Source: Streptomyces sp. Tu6071 (lineage in GTDB: Bacteria > Actinomycetota > Actinomycetes > Streptomycetales > Streptomycetaceae). From it: a DNA stretch of 64,000 bases. The notes beneath the pieces were generated by a model. It made no database searches, was not told the origin of the DNA, and saw nothing but the letters and a program-made list of their open reading frames with translations. Below, piece by piece: positions 45,363-54,253 of this stretch (the first letter of the stretch is position 1; each line of letters opens with the position of its first letter). The position numbers and the translations under genes are program-made. The DNA is taken from positions 2,901,945 to 2,965,944 of the forward strand of contig NZ_CM001165.1 of assembly GCF_000213055.1 (NCBI RefSeq), written 5' to 3'.

Positions 45363-45911
45363 TCAGTCGAGCAGCCCCTCCGCCACCCGCTTCTCGCGCA
45401 GTTCGCGGATCGCGCGACGGCGGGCGAGGCGGTGGGTGCGGCGGATCTGGGCTTCCTGGAAGCGGCGCTCGTCGGTGTCCGTCTCGGGGAGCACGGGGGG
45501 TACGGGACGGGGGCGGCCCTGGGCGTCCACCGCCGCGAAGACGAGGTACGCCGTGCCGACCTGCTGGGCCGGGGTCGACTCGTTCCAGCGCTCCGCCATG
45601 ACGCGGACGCCGATCTCCATCGACGTGCGCCCCGTCCAGTTGCACTGCGCGTGGACGTGGACGAGGTCGCCGATGCGGACCGGCTCCAGGAAGACCATCT
45701 CGTCCATCGAGGCCGTCACCGCCGGCCCGCCCGAGTGCCGTCCCGCGACGGCGCCCGCCGCGTCGTCGACGAGTTTCATGATCACGCCCCCGTGGCCGGT
45801 GCCGTAGAGGTTCGTGTCGGTGGCGGTCATGATGTGCGAGAGCGTCGTACGGGATGCCGAGGTCGGCTTGCCCGGGATCTCCGGGTCCGTACGCGGTGCC
45901 GGGTCAGTCAT
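45363..45911 (-). CDS. acyl-CoA thioesterase (hotdog fold)
   Basis: This 182-residue hotdog protein resembles YciA/BFIT-type acyl-CoA hydrolases: LSHIMTATDTNLYGTGHGGV carries the catalytic-type Asp near residue 32, and VTASMDEMVFLEPVRIGDLV follows. The C-terminal 40 residues are a basic helix (RRTHRLARRRAIRELREKRV). The ATG was chosen; a GTG nine bases earlier is also possible. It hydrolyses acyl-CoA to CoA and free acid; chain length is unknown. It is divergent from LCP protein 5 across a 117-bp gap. Confidence 0.88.
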   Translation of the reverse strand: MTDPAPRTDPEIPGKPTSASRTTLSHIMTATDTNLYGTGHGGVIMKLVDDAAGAVAGRHSGGPAVTASMDEMVFLEPVRIGDLVHVHAQCNWTGRTSMEIGVRVMAERWNESTPAQQVGTAYLVFAAVDAQGRPRPVPPVLPETDTDERRFQEAQIRRTHRLARRRAIRELREKRVAEGLLD

Positions 45912-46028
45912 ACCGTCCACTTTATGTCCGCCCGGTCACCCCCGCTTTTGCATCAGCTCTGCAACAGGCCCGCTCCGATTCGTTCCCCGCCCTGTATGGC
46001 GAGCCCCCCGGCGCGGCAGACTTGTCCC

Positions 46029-47363
46029 ATGAACGAGAGGCCGCAGGGCTGGGGCGGGGAGCGATCCGACAGCCGGGGATACGGGCGCGGGAGCGCCGAG
46101 GCGCAGCCCGAGGGCGCCCGCTCGATGCCGCACGTGCGGCGCGGCGGGCCCGGGGGCCCCGGGGGCCCGGCTCCCGTGCCCCCGCAGCAGCAGTACGGGC
46201 AGCAGGGCGGCGCGTACCCGCCGCCGGACCAGTACGGGCAGCAGCAGGGCCCGTACCAGGACGGCTACGGCGGGTACGACAGCGGCTACAACACCGGGCA
46301 GGTCTACGGCTCGCCCGGCGGGCCGCAGCAGCCCGGCGGCCCCGGCGGTCCCGGAGGCCCGGCGCAGGGACGCCCGGCGCGCCCCGCGCCGAACTGGCGG
46401 AAGCGGATCAAGTGGACGGCGATCGTCGTCGTCGCCGCGCTCCTCGTGACGACTGTCTCGACGTACTTCTGGGCGGACGGCAAGATCCGCCGCGAGGTGG
46501 ACCTGTCGAAGGTCATCGACCGCCCGGCGGAGGGCAAGGGCACCAACTACCTCATCGTCGGCTCCGACAGCCGCGAGGGGATGTCCAAGGAGGACAAGAA
46601 GCGCCTGCACACCGGCTCCGCCGAGGGCAAGCGCACCGACTCGATGATGATCCTGCACACGGGCGACAACGGGACCACGATGATCTCGCTGCCCCGTGAC
46701 TCGAACATCACGATCCCGTCCTTCAAGGGCTCGGACTCGGGCAAGATGTACCCGGCGCGCGGCGCGAACAAGCTCAACGCCGCGTACGCCTTCGACGGCC
46801 CCGAGCTGCTCGTGCGTACCATCGAGTACAACACCGGGCTGCACATCGACCACTACGCGGAGATCGGCTTCGACGGCTTCGCGAGCATCGTGGACGCGGT
46901 CGGGGGCGTCGAGATGGACATCCCGAAGGGCTTCAAGGACGGGAAGTCGGGCGCCGACTTCAAGGCCGGGAAGCAGACCCTCGACGGCGAGCAGGCCCTC
47001 GCCTTCGTCCGCACCCGCTACGCGCTGCCCGGCAGCGACCTCGACCGCACGAAGAACCAGCAGAAGTTCCTCGCCGCGCTCGCCCACCAGGTCGCCACCC
47101 CGAGCACGATCATCAACCCCTTCAAGCTCTACCCCGTGATGGGCTCGGGTCTCGACTCGCTCATCGTCGACAAGGACATGAGCCTGTGGAACCTCGTGTC
47201 GATGTTCTGGGCGATGAAGGGCGTCACGGGCGGTGACGGCAAGCAGATGAACATGCCGATCGCGGGCAGCGTCGGCGGCAACCTGGCGTGGGACATGCCG
47301 AAGGTCAAGCAGCTCGTCAACGAGCTGAAGAACGACGACAAGGTCACCGTCTCGGGCAACTGA
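46029..47363 (+). CDS. LytR-CpsA-Psr (LCP) family protein 5
   Basis: This 444-residue protein has a 120-residue Gln/Tyr/Gly/Pro-rich cytosolic tail (for example PPPDQYGQQQGPYQDGYGGY), a membrane helix (KWTAIVVVAALLVTTVSTYF) and an LCP domain without LytR_C: TNYLIVGSDSREGMSKEDKK, LHTGDNGTTMISLPRDSNIT, HIDHYAEIGFDGFASIVDAV, LAFVRTRYALPGSDLDRTKN. No clear ribosome binding site precedes the ATG; the start MNERPQGWGG is by analogy. The tail resembles that of the glycosyltransferase at 23725-27660 in composition. This is the fifth LCP gene in 9 kb. Confidence 0.9.
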   Translation: MNERPQGWGGERSDSRGYGRGSAEAQPEGARSMPHVRRGGPGGPGGPAPVPPQQQYGQQGGAYPPPDQYGQQQGPYQDGYGGYDSGYNTGQVYGSPGGPQQPGGPGGPGGPAQGRPARPAPNWRKRIKWTAIVVVAALLVTTVSTYFWADGKIRREVDLSKVIDRPAEGKGTNYLIVGSDSREGMSKEDKKRLHTGSAEGKRTDSMMILHTGDNGTTMISLPRDSNITIPSFKGSDSGKMYPARGANKLNAAYAFDGPELLVRTIEYNTGLHIDHYAEIGFDGFASIVDAVGGVEMDIPKGFKDGKSGADFKAGKQTLDGEQALAFVRTRYALPGSDLDRTKNQQKFLAALAHQVATPSTIINPFKLYPVMGSGLDSLIVDKDMSLWNLVSMFWAMKGVTGGDGKQMNMPIAGSVGGNLAWDMPKVKQLVNELKNDDKVTVSGN

Positions 47364-47492
47364 ACGGGCCCTCGCAAGCGGGGCGTTCCGGGCGTGTACG
47401 GGCCCGGGGCGCCCCGTCCTGCGTGCCCGTGCCAACTCACATATTCTCGCTGCTACATGACGGTAGAAGCGTGTGACTTGGAGAGCAGCGGC

Positions 47493-48323
47493 ATGAGCGA
47501 AGCGGCCCCGAACACCCCCTCCCCCTACATCGACACGACGCGCCCGCACCCGGCGCGGATGTACGACTGGTTCCTCGGCGGCAAGGACAACTACCCGGTC
47601 GACGAGGAGATGGGGCGCAAGGTCCTCGCCATCGAGCCGAACGTCCCCGTCCTCGCGCGCATGAACCGGGAGTTCATGCGGCGGGCCACGCGGTGGCTCG
47701 CCTCGCAGGGGATACGGCAGTTCCTCGACATCGGCACCGGCATCCCCACCGAGCCCAACCTCCACCAGGTGGCCCAGGGGGTCGCCCGGGACGCCCGCGT
47801 CGTCTACTGCGACAACGACCCGATCGTCCTCGCCCACGCCGAGGCCCTCCTGCGCAGCACCCCCGAGGGCGCCGTCGACTACGTGCAGGCCGACGTCCGC
47901 GACAGCGAGGCGATCGTCGAACGGGCCTCCAAGTCACTGGACTTCAGCAAGCCGGTGGCCCTCTCGCTCATCGCGCTGCTGCACTTCGTCGGGGACCGGA
48001 ACGCCGACGGCGGGGCCGGGGCCCACGAGATCGTCTCCGGGCTCGTCGATCGCCTGGCGCCCGGGAGCTACCTCGTGCTCTCGCACGTGACCGCCGACTT
48101 CCAGCCCGAGAAGGCCGAGCAGGTCGGCAGCCTCTACCGCTCGGGCACGGCCTCGCTCCACCCGCGCCCGCGCGCGGAGTTCGAGAAGTTCTTCACCGGT
48201 CTGGAGTTCGTCGGGCCCGGCATCGTCTCCGAGGGCGAGTGGCACCCCGAGCTGGGCGAGCCGGTGCCCGGCGAGGAGGACGTCATCAAGGCGGGTTACT
48301 CGGCGATCGCCCGCAAGCCCTGA
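47493..48323 (+). CDS. SAM-dependent methyltransferase, DUF574 type
   Basis: This 276-residue protein is of the DUF574/Methyltransf_19 family, abundant in Streptomyces. It starts at MSEAAPNTPSPYIDTTRPHP with GGAGAG upstream. Marks are ARMYDWFLGGKDNYPVDEEM, the SAM motif RQFLDIGTGIPTEPNLHQVA, and the acidic VVYCDNDPIVLAHAEALL. ALLHFVGDRNADGGAGAHEI precedes the C-terminal ADFQPEKAEQVGSLYRSG. Substrates of this family are generally unknown. A nine-residue longer start (MTVEACDLESS) is less likely. Confidence 0.92.
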   Translation: MSEAAPNTPSPYIDTTRPHPARMYDWFLGGKDNYPVDEEMGRKVLAIEPNVPVLARMNREFMRRATRWLASQGIRQFLDIGTGIPTEPNLHQVAQGVARDARVVYCDNDPIVLAHAEALLRSTPEGAVDYVQADVRDSEAIVERASKSLDFSKPVALSLIALLHFVGDRNADGGAGAHEIVSGLVDRLAPGSYLVLSHVTADFQPEKAEQVGSLYRSGTASLHPRPRAEFEKFFTGLEFVGPGIVSEGEWHPELGEPVPGEEDVIKAGYSAIARKP

Positions 48324-48332
48324 GCCCTCGCC

Positions 48333-49400
48333 TCACCGCCGCCACAGCACGACGGCCGACACGTCCCCTCCCGATGCGAGCGGTTGCCCCAGGAGCGCGA
48401 CGGGTCCCGCCGGCGGCGGTCCCGGAGACCACGCCGCCGCGAGGCGCGCGCGGGCACCGGGGCCGGCGGGGAGGCGGCCCGTCGTGAGGAGCAACGCGCC
48501 GCCCGGGTGCGGGCCTTCGAGGAGGCGGGCGGTGGTCGCGGGGGTCTCGTACCAGTCCCCGCCGGGCCGCAGCACGGCCGTACCCCCGCCGGGGGCGGCT
48601 GAGGCGCCCGCGCCGAACACCAGCAGTCCGCACGGCGCTCCCGGGTCGTCCACGGGGACGTGGAGGAGGCGCAGGGAGTACCCGGCGGGCGGCGTCCCCG
48701 CCCGTACGGCCTCGTCGGCGAGGACCGTCGCGCAGGCGCGCGCGGTCTCCTCGCCGAGCCGCCGGTACCCCTCGGCGTCGCGGGTGCGCAGGGCCTCGCG
48801 GAGCGCGGGCGCGGTGCGCAGCGCGTGCCGGTAGACGGCCGCGCAGGCGTCGTCGGCGGCGGTCCCGCTCGCGAGGGCGAGGAGGAGCCCCGGGCCGTAC
48901 GGGGCGAGGGCGAGCGCGTCGGTACGGGCCGGGCCCGGCGCCGTACGCGTGCTGATCCCGTACGCGGTCCAGGGGCCCGCCGAGGCCCCGTCGAGCACCG
49001 TGGCGGGGCGCAGCGCCGCGCGCCAGTCGGCCGGCGGGGCGCTCACCGGCGCGGGTGGCGCGGGGGCGGCCAGGGCTTCGAGGGCGGGGGGCGGGCCGAG
49101 GCGCAGGTCGAGGTCGACCTCCTCGCCGGGGACGGGGCGGACGACGGCCATCGCGGACTCGGCGAAGTCGTCGAGGCTGAGCGCACGCGGGCCCGGGACG
49201 TGCGGGGGCTCGCCGGAGCGCGGGCGCGGCGGGACGAGGGCGTCGGTGGGGCGCGGGCGGCGTACGGCGGCGGGACGGCACGCCTCCGCCGCGGCACGCC
49301 GTATGGCGGCGGCACGCGTCTCGCGCCGGCGTCGCTCCTCGTGGCGCAGCCGTTCCTCGTGCCGGGCGAGGGCGGTGTACCGGGCGGAGGGGTCGTCCAT
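48333..49400 (-). CDS. hypothetical protein, weakly PP2C-like C-terminal region
   Basis: This 355-residue protein has a charged N-terminus (HEERLRHEERRRRETRAAAI) and a Pro-rich linker. The C-terminal half (about 140-355) has VLDGASAGPWTAYGISTRTA, ARTDALALAPYGPGLLLALA and GDWYETPATTARLLEGPHPG. The order G...D...A-L-A and a Glu-Thr turn resemble PP2C phosphatases, but the usual metal-binding Asp-Gly motifs are not evident, so it would be degenerate at best. No signal peptide. It ends nine bases from the convergent DUF574 gene. I would leave it as hypothetical. Confidence 0.55.
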   Translation of the reverse strand: MDDPSARYTALARHEERLRHEERRRRETRAAAIRRAAAEACRPAAVRRPRPTDALVPPRPRSGEPPHVPGPRALSLDDFAESAMAVVRPVPGEEVDLDLRLGPPPALEALAAPAPPAPVSAPPADWRAALRPATVLDGASAGPWTAYGISTRTAPGPARTDALALAPYGPGLLLALASGTAADDACAAVYRHALRTAPALREALRTRDAEGYRRLGEETARACATVLADEAVRAGTPPAGYSLRLLHVPVDDPGAPCGLLVFGAGASAAPGGGTAVLRPGGDWYETPATTARLLEGPHPGGALLLTTGRLPAGPGARARLAAAWSPGPPPAGPVALLGQPLASGGDVSAVVLWRR

Positions 49401-49481
49401 GGGGACCTCCAGGCGTACGGGACGACAAGGGCCCCGCCCTGCGGCGGACCGGAGGGCGGGGCGGGTGCTGCGGGCCGGGAC

Positions 49482-49874
49482 TCAGCCGATCGGCAGGCCG
49501 CCGAGGAGACCGCCGACGGGGAGGCCGCCGAGGAGCCCGGCGGCGGGGAGGCCGCCCACCATCGGGGAGTTGCCCTGGCCCTGGCCGCCCGCGCGGGCCT
49601 GCTGGACCTGGCCCGCGAGCTGGCCACCGGTCTGCTCGACGGAGTGGACGGCACCGGCGACCGTCTCGTTCTCCAGCGGGTTCTCGGTGATCTCGCCGGA
49701 GGCGACCTGGCCGGCCACGTCGCCCACCGGCAGCGCGCCGGTGACGGAGCCGAGGGGCAGGGCGCCGAGCGCGTCGGTCGGGCCCGCGGCGGAGGCGGTG
49801 CCGGAGGCGGCGGCACCGGCGGCGAGGACGGCACCGACGGCGAAGGCGGCCTTGGCGAGCTTGTCGTGCTTCAT
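49482..49874 (-). CDS. small secreted protein, Gly/Ala/Pro-rich, function unknown
   Basis: This 130-residue protein has signal peptide MKHDKLAKAAFAVGAVLAAG, cleaved near ASAAGPTD. The mature part has low-complexity motifs GALPLGSVTGALPVGDVAGQ and the C-terminal LLGGLPVGGLLGGLPIG. There are no Cys residues. It resembles the small secreted hydrophobic proteins found on Streptomyces aerial surfaces in composition, but not chaplins (no paired Cys) or rodlins. AGAGGGAC precedes the ATG. No neighbour indicates a pathway. Confidence 0.7.
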   Translation of the reverse strand: MKHDKLAKAAFAVGAVLAAGAAASGTASAAGPTDALGALPLGSVTGALPVGDVAGQVASGEITENPLENETVAGAVHSVEQTGGQLAGQVQQARAGGQGQGNSPMVGGLPAAGLLGGLPVGGLLGGLPIG

Positions 49875-50047
49875 GTGTCTGGGTCCCTCTCAGGGGTGGG
49901 GGGCGGACGCAGAGCACAACGGGTGGGGGCGGGTGGGGGTCACGGGTCGCGGGGCGACTCGGGGGCGCGAGGGGGGCGCGGGCGGGGGCGGGACGGGGGC
50001 GCGGGGCGGGGCGCCCCGCGTCGCTCCGTCTCCCCGCGCCCGGCGTG

Positions 50048-51196
50048 TCACGGCAGGTTGCGGGCCATGACGATGCGCTGGACCTGGTTGGTGCCCTCGT
50101 AGATCTGGGTGATCTTCGCGTCGCGCATCATGCGCTCGACCGGGTAGTCGCGCGTGTAGCCGTAGCCGCCGAGGAGCTGGACGGCGTCGGTCGTGACCTC
50201 CATCGCGACGTCCGAGGCGAAGCACTTGGCGGCGGCGCCCTGGTAGGTGAGGTCGGCGTCGCCGCGCTCGGAGGCGGCGGCGGCCTGGTACGTGAGGGCG
50301 CGCGCGGCGGAGATCTTCATGGCCATGTCGGCGAGCATGAACTGGATGCCCTGGAAGTCGGCGATGGCCTTGCCGAACTGCTTGCGCTCCTGGACGTAGC
50401 CCTTGGCGTAGTCGAGGGCGCCCTGCGCGATGCCGAGGGCCTGCGCGGCGATGGTGATACGGGTGTGGTCGAGCGTCTTCATCGCGGTCGCGAAGCCGGT
50501 GCCCTCGGCGCCGATCATGCGGTCGGCCGGGATGCGGACGTTGTCGAAGTAGACCTCGCGGGTGGGCGAGCCCTTGATGCCGAGCTTCTTCTCGGGGGCG
50601 CCGAAGGAGACGCCCTCGTCGCTCTTCTCGACGACGAACGCGGAGATGCCCTTGCTGCGCTTGGTCGGGTCGGTGACGGCCATGACCGTGTAGTACTCGG
50701 AGACGCCCGCGTTGGTGATCCAGCGCTTGACGCCGTTGAGGACCCAGAAGTCGCCGTCGCGCACGGCCTTCGTCTTCATGCCGGCCGCGTCGGAGCCCGC
50801 GTCGGGCTCGCTGAGGGCGTACGAGAACATCGCGTCGCCCTTGGCGAGCGGGCCCAGGTACTTCTTCTTCAGCTCCTCGGAGCCGGAGATGATGACGGGC
50901 AGCGAGCCGAGCTTGTTGACGGCCGGGATGAGCGAGGAGGAGGCGCAGACGCGGGCGACCTCCTCGATGACGATGACGGTCGCGAGGGCGTCGGCCCCGG
51001 CGCCGCCGTAGTTCTCGGGCACGTGCACGGCGTGCAGGTCGGCGCCGGTGAGCGCGTCGCGCGCCTCCTGCGGGAAGCGGCCCTGCTCGTCCACCTCGGC
51101 GGCGTGCGGGCCGATCTTCGCCTCGGCGAGGGCGCGGACCGTCTCGCGGAGCATGTCGTGCTCCTCGGCCGGACGGTACAGGTCGAAGTCGGACAC
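50048..51196 (-). CDS. acyl-CoA dehydrogenase
   Basis: This 382-residue flavoenzyme has the standard three-domain ACAD sequence: YRPAEEHDMLRETVRALAEA at the N-terminus, MFSYALSEPDAGSDAAGMKT for FAD/substrate contact, WVLNGVKRWITNAGVSEYYT, and DITRAL-type C-terminus with catalytic Glu in ITQIYEGTNQVQRIVMARNL. It uses a GTG start with AAGGAG nine bases upstream. It oxidises acyl-CoA to enoyl-CoA, short or branched chains being likely. TTACCGGTAA in the leader region is a possible repressor site. Confidence 0.95.
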   Translation of the reverse strand: MSDFDLYRPAEEHDMLRETVRALAEAKIGPHAAEVDEQGRFPQEARDALTGADLHAVHVPENYGGAGADALATVIVIEEVARVCASSSLIPAVNKLGSLPVIISGSEELKKKYLGPLAKGDAMFSYALSEPDAGSDAAGMKTKAVRDGDFWVLNGVKRWITNAGVSEYYTVMAVTDPTKRSKGISAFVVEKSDEGVSFGAPEKKLGIKGSPTREVYFDNVRIPADRMIGAEGTGFATAMKTLDHTRITIAAQALGIAQGALDYAKGYVQERKQFGKAIADFQGIQFMLADMAMKISAARALTYQAAAASERGDADLTYQGAAAKCFASDVAMEVTTDAVQLLGGYGYTRDYPVERMMRDAKITQIYEGTNQVQRIVMARNLP

Positions 51197-51281
51197 GGTG
51201 CTGGTCTCCTTCTCGAACGGCCCGGCGCGAGCGGACCCGGGGGGTGCCGCGAAGGGCCCCGGGGATTGCCCCGCACGCTCA

Positions 51282-51299
51282 TTACCGGTAAGTAACCTA
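51282..51299 (-). promoter_or_regulatory. acyl-CoA dehydrogenase promoter (-10) with TTACCGGTAA palindrome
   Basis: On the minus strand TAGGTT (51294-51299) is a possible -10. The perfect 10-bp palindrome TTACCGGTAA (51282-51291), extended by GTAA, covers the expected transcription start. This is the layout of TetR-type repressor control of acyl-CoA genes, though no matching regulator gene is in the window. Confidence 0.45.
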
Positions 51300-51523
51300 C
51301 GGTTTCGAATAATAGGCCGCGAAGCCTGCCGCGCCTACGGCACGCGCACCCCGAGTGACCTTTCCGACAGCCCCCGCGTTCCCGGCCGCGCCCCCGAAGC
51401 GCTCCGGGGGCCGCCGACTATGCTCGGCATCCGCCGGGGCAGCGCCCGCGCGACCCGCCGGTCGGCCGCTCCGGCGGCCCGTACGCAGCCCCGCCACGTA
51501 TCCCCGTCGCACAGGAGCCGTCC

Positions 51524-52870
51524 ATGAGCCAGTCGCCCCGGATCACCGTCATCGGTCTCGGCTATCTCGGTGCCACGCACGCGGCGTCCATGGCGGAGCT
51601 GGGCTTCGACGTGCTCGGCATCGACGTCGTGCCGGAGAAGATCGAGTCGCTCTCGCGCGGCGAGACCCCGATGTACGAGCCGGGCCTCGAAGAGGTGCTG
51701 CGCAAGCACGTCGCGGGGCTGGACGGCTCCACCAAGCGGCTGCGGTTCACCAGTTCGTGGGAGGAGATCGCCGACTTCGGCGACGTCCACTTCGTGTGCG
51801 TCAACACCCCGCAGCGCCGGGGCGACCTCGCCTGCGACATGAGCTACGTGGACAGCGCCGTCGAGTCGCTGGCGCCGCTGCTCACCCGCCCGGCGCTCGT
51901 CGTCGGCAAGTCGACGGTCCCCGTGGGCTCGGCCGAGCGGCTGGCCGCGCGGCTCGCGGAGCTGGCCCCGGCGGGCGCCGGGGCGCGGCTCGCGTGGAAC
52001 CCGGAGTTCCTGCGCGAGGGCTTCGCCGTCGAGGACACGCTCCACCCGGACCGGCTCGTCGTCGGGGTGCGCGACGCGGAGTCCGAGGAGCTGCTCCGTA
52101 CGGTCTACGCGGGCCCGATCGGCGAGGGCACGCCCTTCCTCGTCACGGACTACGCGACCGCCGAGCTGGTGAAGGTCTCGGCGAACTCCTTCCTCGCCAC
52201 GAAGATCTCCTTCATCAACGCGATGGCCGAGGTGTGCGAGGCCGCCGGGGGCGATGTCTCGCAGCTCGCCGAGGCGATCGGCTACGACTCCCGCATCGGG
52301 CGGAAGTTCCTGCGCGCCGGGATCGGCTTCGGCGGCGGCTGCCTGCCCAAGGACATCCGCGCCTTCATGGCGCGCGCGGGCGAACTCGGCGCCGACCAGG
52401 CGCTGACCTTCCTGCGCGAGATCGACTCGATCAACATGCGCCGCCGCGCGCAGATGGTGGACCTCGCCCGCGAGACGGTGGGCGGTTCCTTCCTGGGCGT
52501 GCGGGTCGGGGTGCTCGGCGCGGCCTTCAAGCCGGACTCGGACGACGTACGGGACTCGCCCGCGCTCAACGTGGCGGGGCAGATCCACCTCCAGGGCGGA
52601 CAGGTCACGGTGCACGACCCGCGCGCGATGAAGAACGCGGCGCGCGTCTTCCCGACGCTGGGGTACGCGGACACGGCGCTGGACGCGGTGCGGGGGGCGG
52701 ACGTGGTGCTCCACCTCACGGAGTGGGGGGAGTACCGGGAGATCGACCCGGCGGAGATGGGCGAGGCCGTCAAGCAGAAGGTTCTGCTGGACGGGCGGAA
52801 CACGCTCTCCGCGGCGCGGTGGCGGGAGGCCGGGTGGACGTACCGGGCGATGGGGCGGCCCAACGCCTGA
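51524..52870 (+). CDS. UDP-glucose 6-dehydrogenase (nucleotide-sugar dehydrogenase)
   Basis: The 448-residue enzyme oxidises UDP-glucose (or a similar NDP-sugar) to the uronic acid with two NAD+. The Rossmann motif is ITVIGLGYLGATHAASMAEL, and VGKSTVPVGSAERLAARLAE, the FLATKISFINAMAEV helix and the catalytic-Cys loop GIGFGGGCLPKDIRAFMARA follow. LGAAFKPDSDDVRDSPALNV marks the third domain. GGAG lies before the ATG. UDP-glucuronate could feed surface polysaccharides made with the nearby glycosyltransferase and LCP enzymes. The upstream 327-bp gap contains the acyl-CoA dehydrogenase promoter and little else. Confidence 0.93.
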   Translation: MSQSPRITVIGLGYLGATHAASMAELGFDVLGIDVVPEKIESLSRGETPMYEPGLEEVLRKHVAGLDGSTKRLRFTSSWEEIADFGDVHFVCVNTPQRRGDLACDMSYVDSAVESLAPLLTRPALVVGKSTVPVGSAERLAARLAELAPAGAGARLAWNPEFLREGFAVEDTLHPDRLVVGVRDAESEELLRTVYAGPIGEGTPFLVTDYATAELVKVSANSFLATKISFINAMAEVCEAAGGDVSQLAEAIGYDSRIGRKFLRAGIGFGGGCLPKDIRAFMARAGELGADQALTFLREIDSINMRRRAQMVDLARETVGGSFLGVRVGVLGAAFKPDSDDVRDSPALNVAGQIHLQGGQVTVHDPRAMKNAARVFPTLGYADTALDAVRGADVVLHLTEWGEYREIDPAEMGEAVKQKVLLDGRNTLSAARWREAGWTYRAMGRPNA

Positions 52871-52939
52871 GCAGCCTGCCGGGGCCCCCGCCCCCGTCTT
52901 CGGCCGGGGGCATCCCCGGAGGGGCCGGGTTCTCGGCCG

Positions 52940-54055
52940 CTACAGCCCCAGTCCCGGGACCGGCCTCGGCCTCAGCTCGTCCCGCTCCTCCAGCCGCGCC
53001 GTGCTCGGGCCCCGGCGGGCGCTCGTCTCGCGGGCCGTCTCGTCGGCCTCCTTCAGGACGCGGACGACGTTCTCCCAGGTCAGCGCGGTCAGTTCGGCGT
53101 CGCTCCAGCCCCGGGCGCGCAGTTCGGTGAGGAGGGGCGGGTAGCCGGTGGGGTCGCTCAGGCCCTCGGGGTGGGCTTCGCCCGTGTCGTGGGCGCCGCA
53201 CAGGGCGACCGACCCGGGGCCCGCGACGGCGCGGACGTGGTCGATGTGGTCGGCCGTGTCGGCGAGCGCGGGGCCGCACAGGGGCTCGGTGAGGGGCACG
53301 AGGCACAGGCCGCGCGCGGCGCCGAGCGCGGCGAGCACGGGGTCGGGCGCGTTGCCCGCGTGCTCGCGCACGGCGGCGGCCCCGGCGCGCAGGAGTGCGG
53401 GCGCGCGCGAGATGTCGAGGACGCGCGCGACGACGGCGGCGGGTGCCCCGGTGAGGTCGAGCAGCATTCCGAGGCGGTTCGTCTCCCGGACGACCTCGGT
53501 CCCGAAGACGCTCAGCCCCTCCTCGCCCGCCCAGCGGGCCCCGGCGAGGGTCAGGGAGCGGACGCCGAGTTCGGCGAGGGTGCGCAGGCCCGCGAGCGAG
53601 TCGTCGATGCCGCGCGCGTCGGCGGGTCCGGGGACGACGGCGATCCGGCCGCGGCCGTGCGCGTCGGCGACGTCGTAGGAGGTACGGGCGAGGCGGAGCG
53701 CGCCGGGGTGCGCGGCGACGACGGCGCGCGCGAAGTCGAGCTGTTCGAGGGTGCGGGTGAGGCTCGCGCCCTCGTCCCCGGGCACCTTGAGCGACCAGAA
53801 CTGCGCGCCGACCCCGCCGGCCCGCAGCCGGGGTATGTCGGCGCCGAGCGCGCTGTCGCCGAGTTCCATCTCGCACCAGGGCAGGTGGCGCAGCGTCCAG
53901 GCGAGCCCGCTGTAGCCGTCGGCGACGGGGTGCTCGGCGAGCAGCGCCGCGATGTCCTCGGGCGCGGGCCGCGGCGCGGTGGCGTCCCCGCCGAGCGGGT
54001 CCGTGCCTTCGGGGAAGGGGTCGTCGGGGAGGGCGTCGTCCCGCAGGTGCGCCAT
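52940..54055 (-). CDS. M19 dipeptidase-like pseudoenzyme (metal ligands lost)
   Basis: This 371-residue protein is homologous to membrane dipeptidases (renal-dipeptidase family), as its paralog at 55697-56908 shows. Shared segments include the WSLKVPGDEGASLTRTLEQL-type helix region and the C-terminal WSDAELTALTWENVVRVLKE. Yet each metal ligand is replaced: HND in the paralog is YSG here (VADGYSGLAW), the DLSHV His is Gly (DLTGAPAAVV), SHSS is SRAP, and GGDYDG is CGAHDT. It should not hydrolyse dipeptides and may have a binding or regulatory role. GGAG lies before the ATG. It is not a frameshift remnant; the frame is fully open. Confidence 0.85.
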   Translation of the reverse strand: MAHLRDDALPDDPFPEGTDPLGGDATAPRPAPEDIAALLAEHPVADGYSGLAWTLRHLPWCEMELGDSALGADIPRLRAGGVGAQFWSLKVPGDEGASLTRTLEQLDFARAVVAAHPGALRLARTSYDVADAHGRGRIAVVPGPADARGIDDSLAGLRTLAELGVRSLTLAGARWAGEEGLSVFGTEVVRETNRLGMLLDLTGAPAAVVARVLDISRAPALLRAGAAAVREHAGNAPDPVLAALGAARGLCLVPLTEPLCGPALADTADHIDHVRAVAGPGSVALCGAHDTGEAHPEGLSDPTGYPPLLTELRARGWSDAELTALTWENVVRVLKEADETARETSARRGPSTARLEERDELRPRPVPGLGL

Positions 54056-54253
54056 GGAAGGGCTCCGGTGCTCGCTCGGGTACGGGGCAGTGCGCCCACC
54101 GTGGCACGGTGCGGGGCGGCCGACACGCCGGGACGGCCGTTCGGGTGAGGGGGTGGGGCGGTGAAGGCAGTGAGGCGGTGAAGGCGGTGGGGCGGTGGCG
54201 GGGTCGAGCGGTGGCGGGGGCGAGCGGCGCGGCGGTGCGGGCCGTACGGCAGC

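Noticed and set aside
52871..52939. Hairpin-rich gap between the UDP-glucose dehydrogenase and M19-like gene as another dispersed repeat
   Set aside because: It forms GCCGGGG/CCCCGG hairpins but lacks the shared TCCGGCG...GTCCGGGG consensus; it is probably just the convergent terminator.
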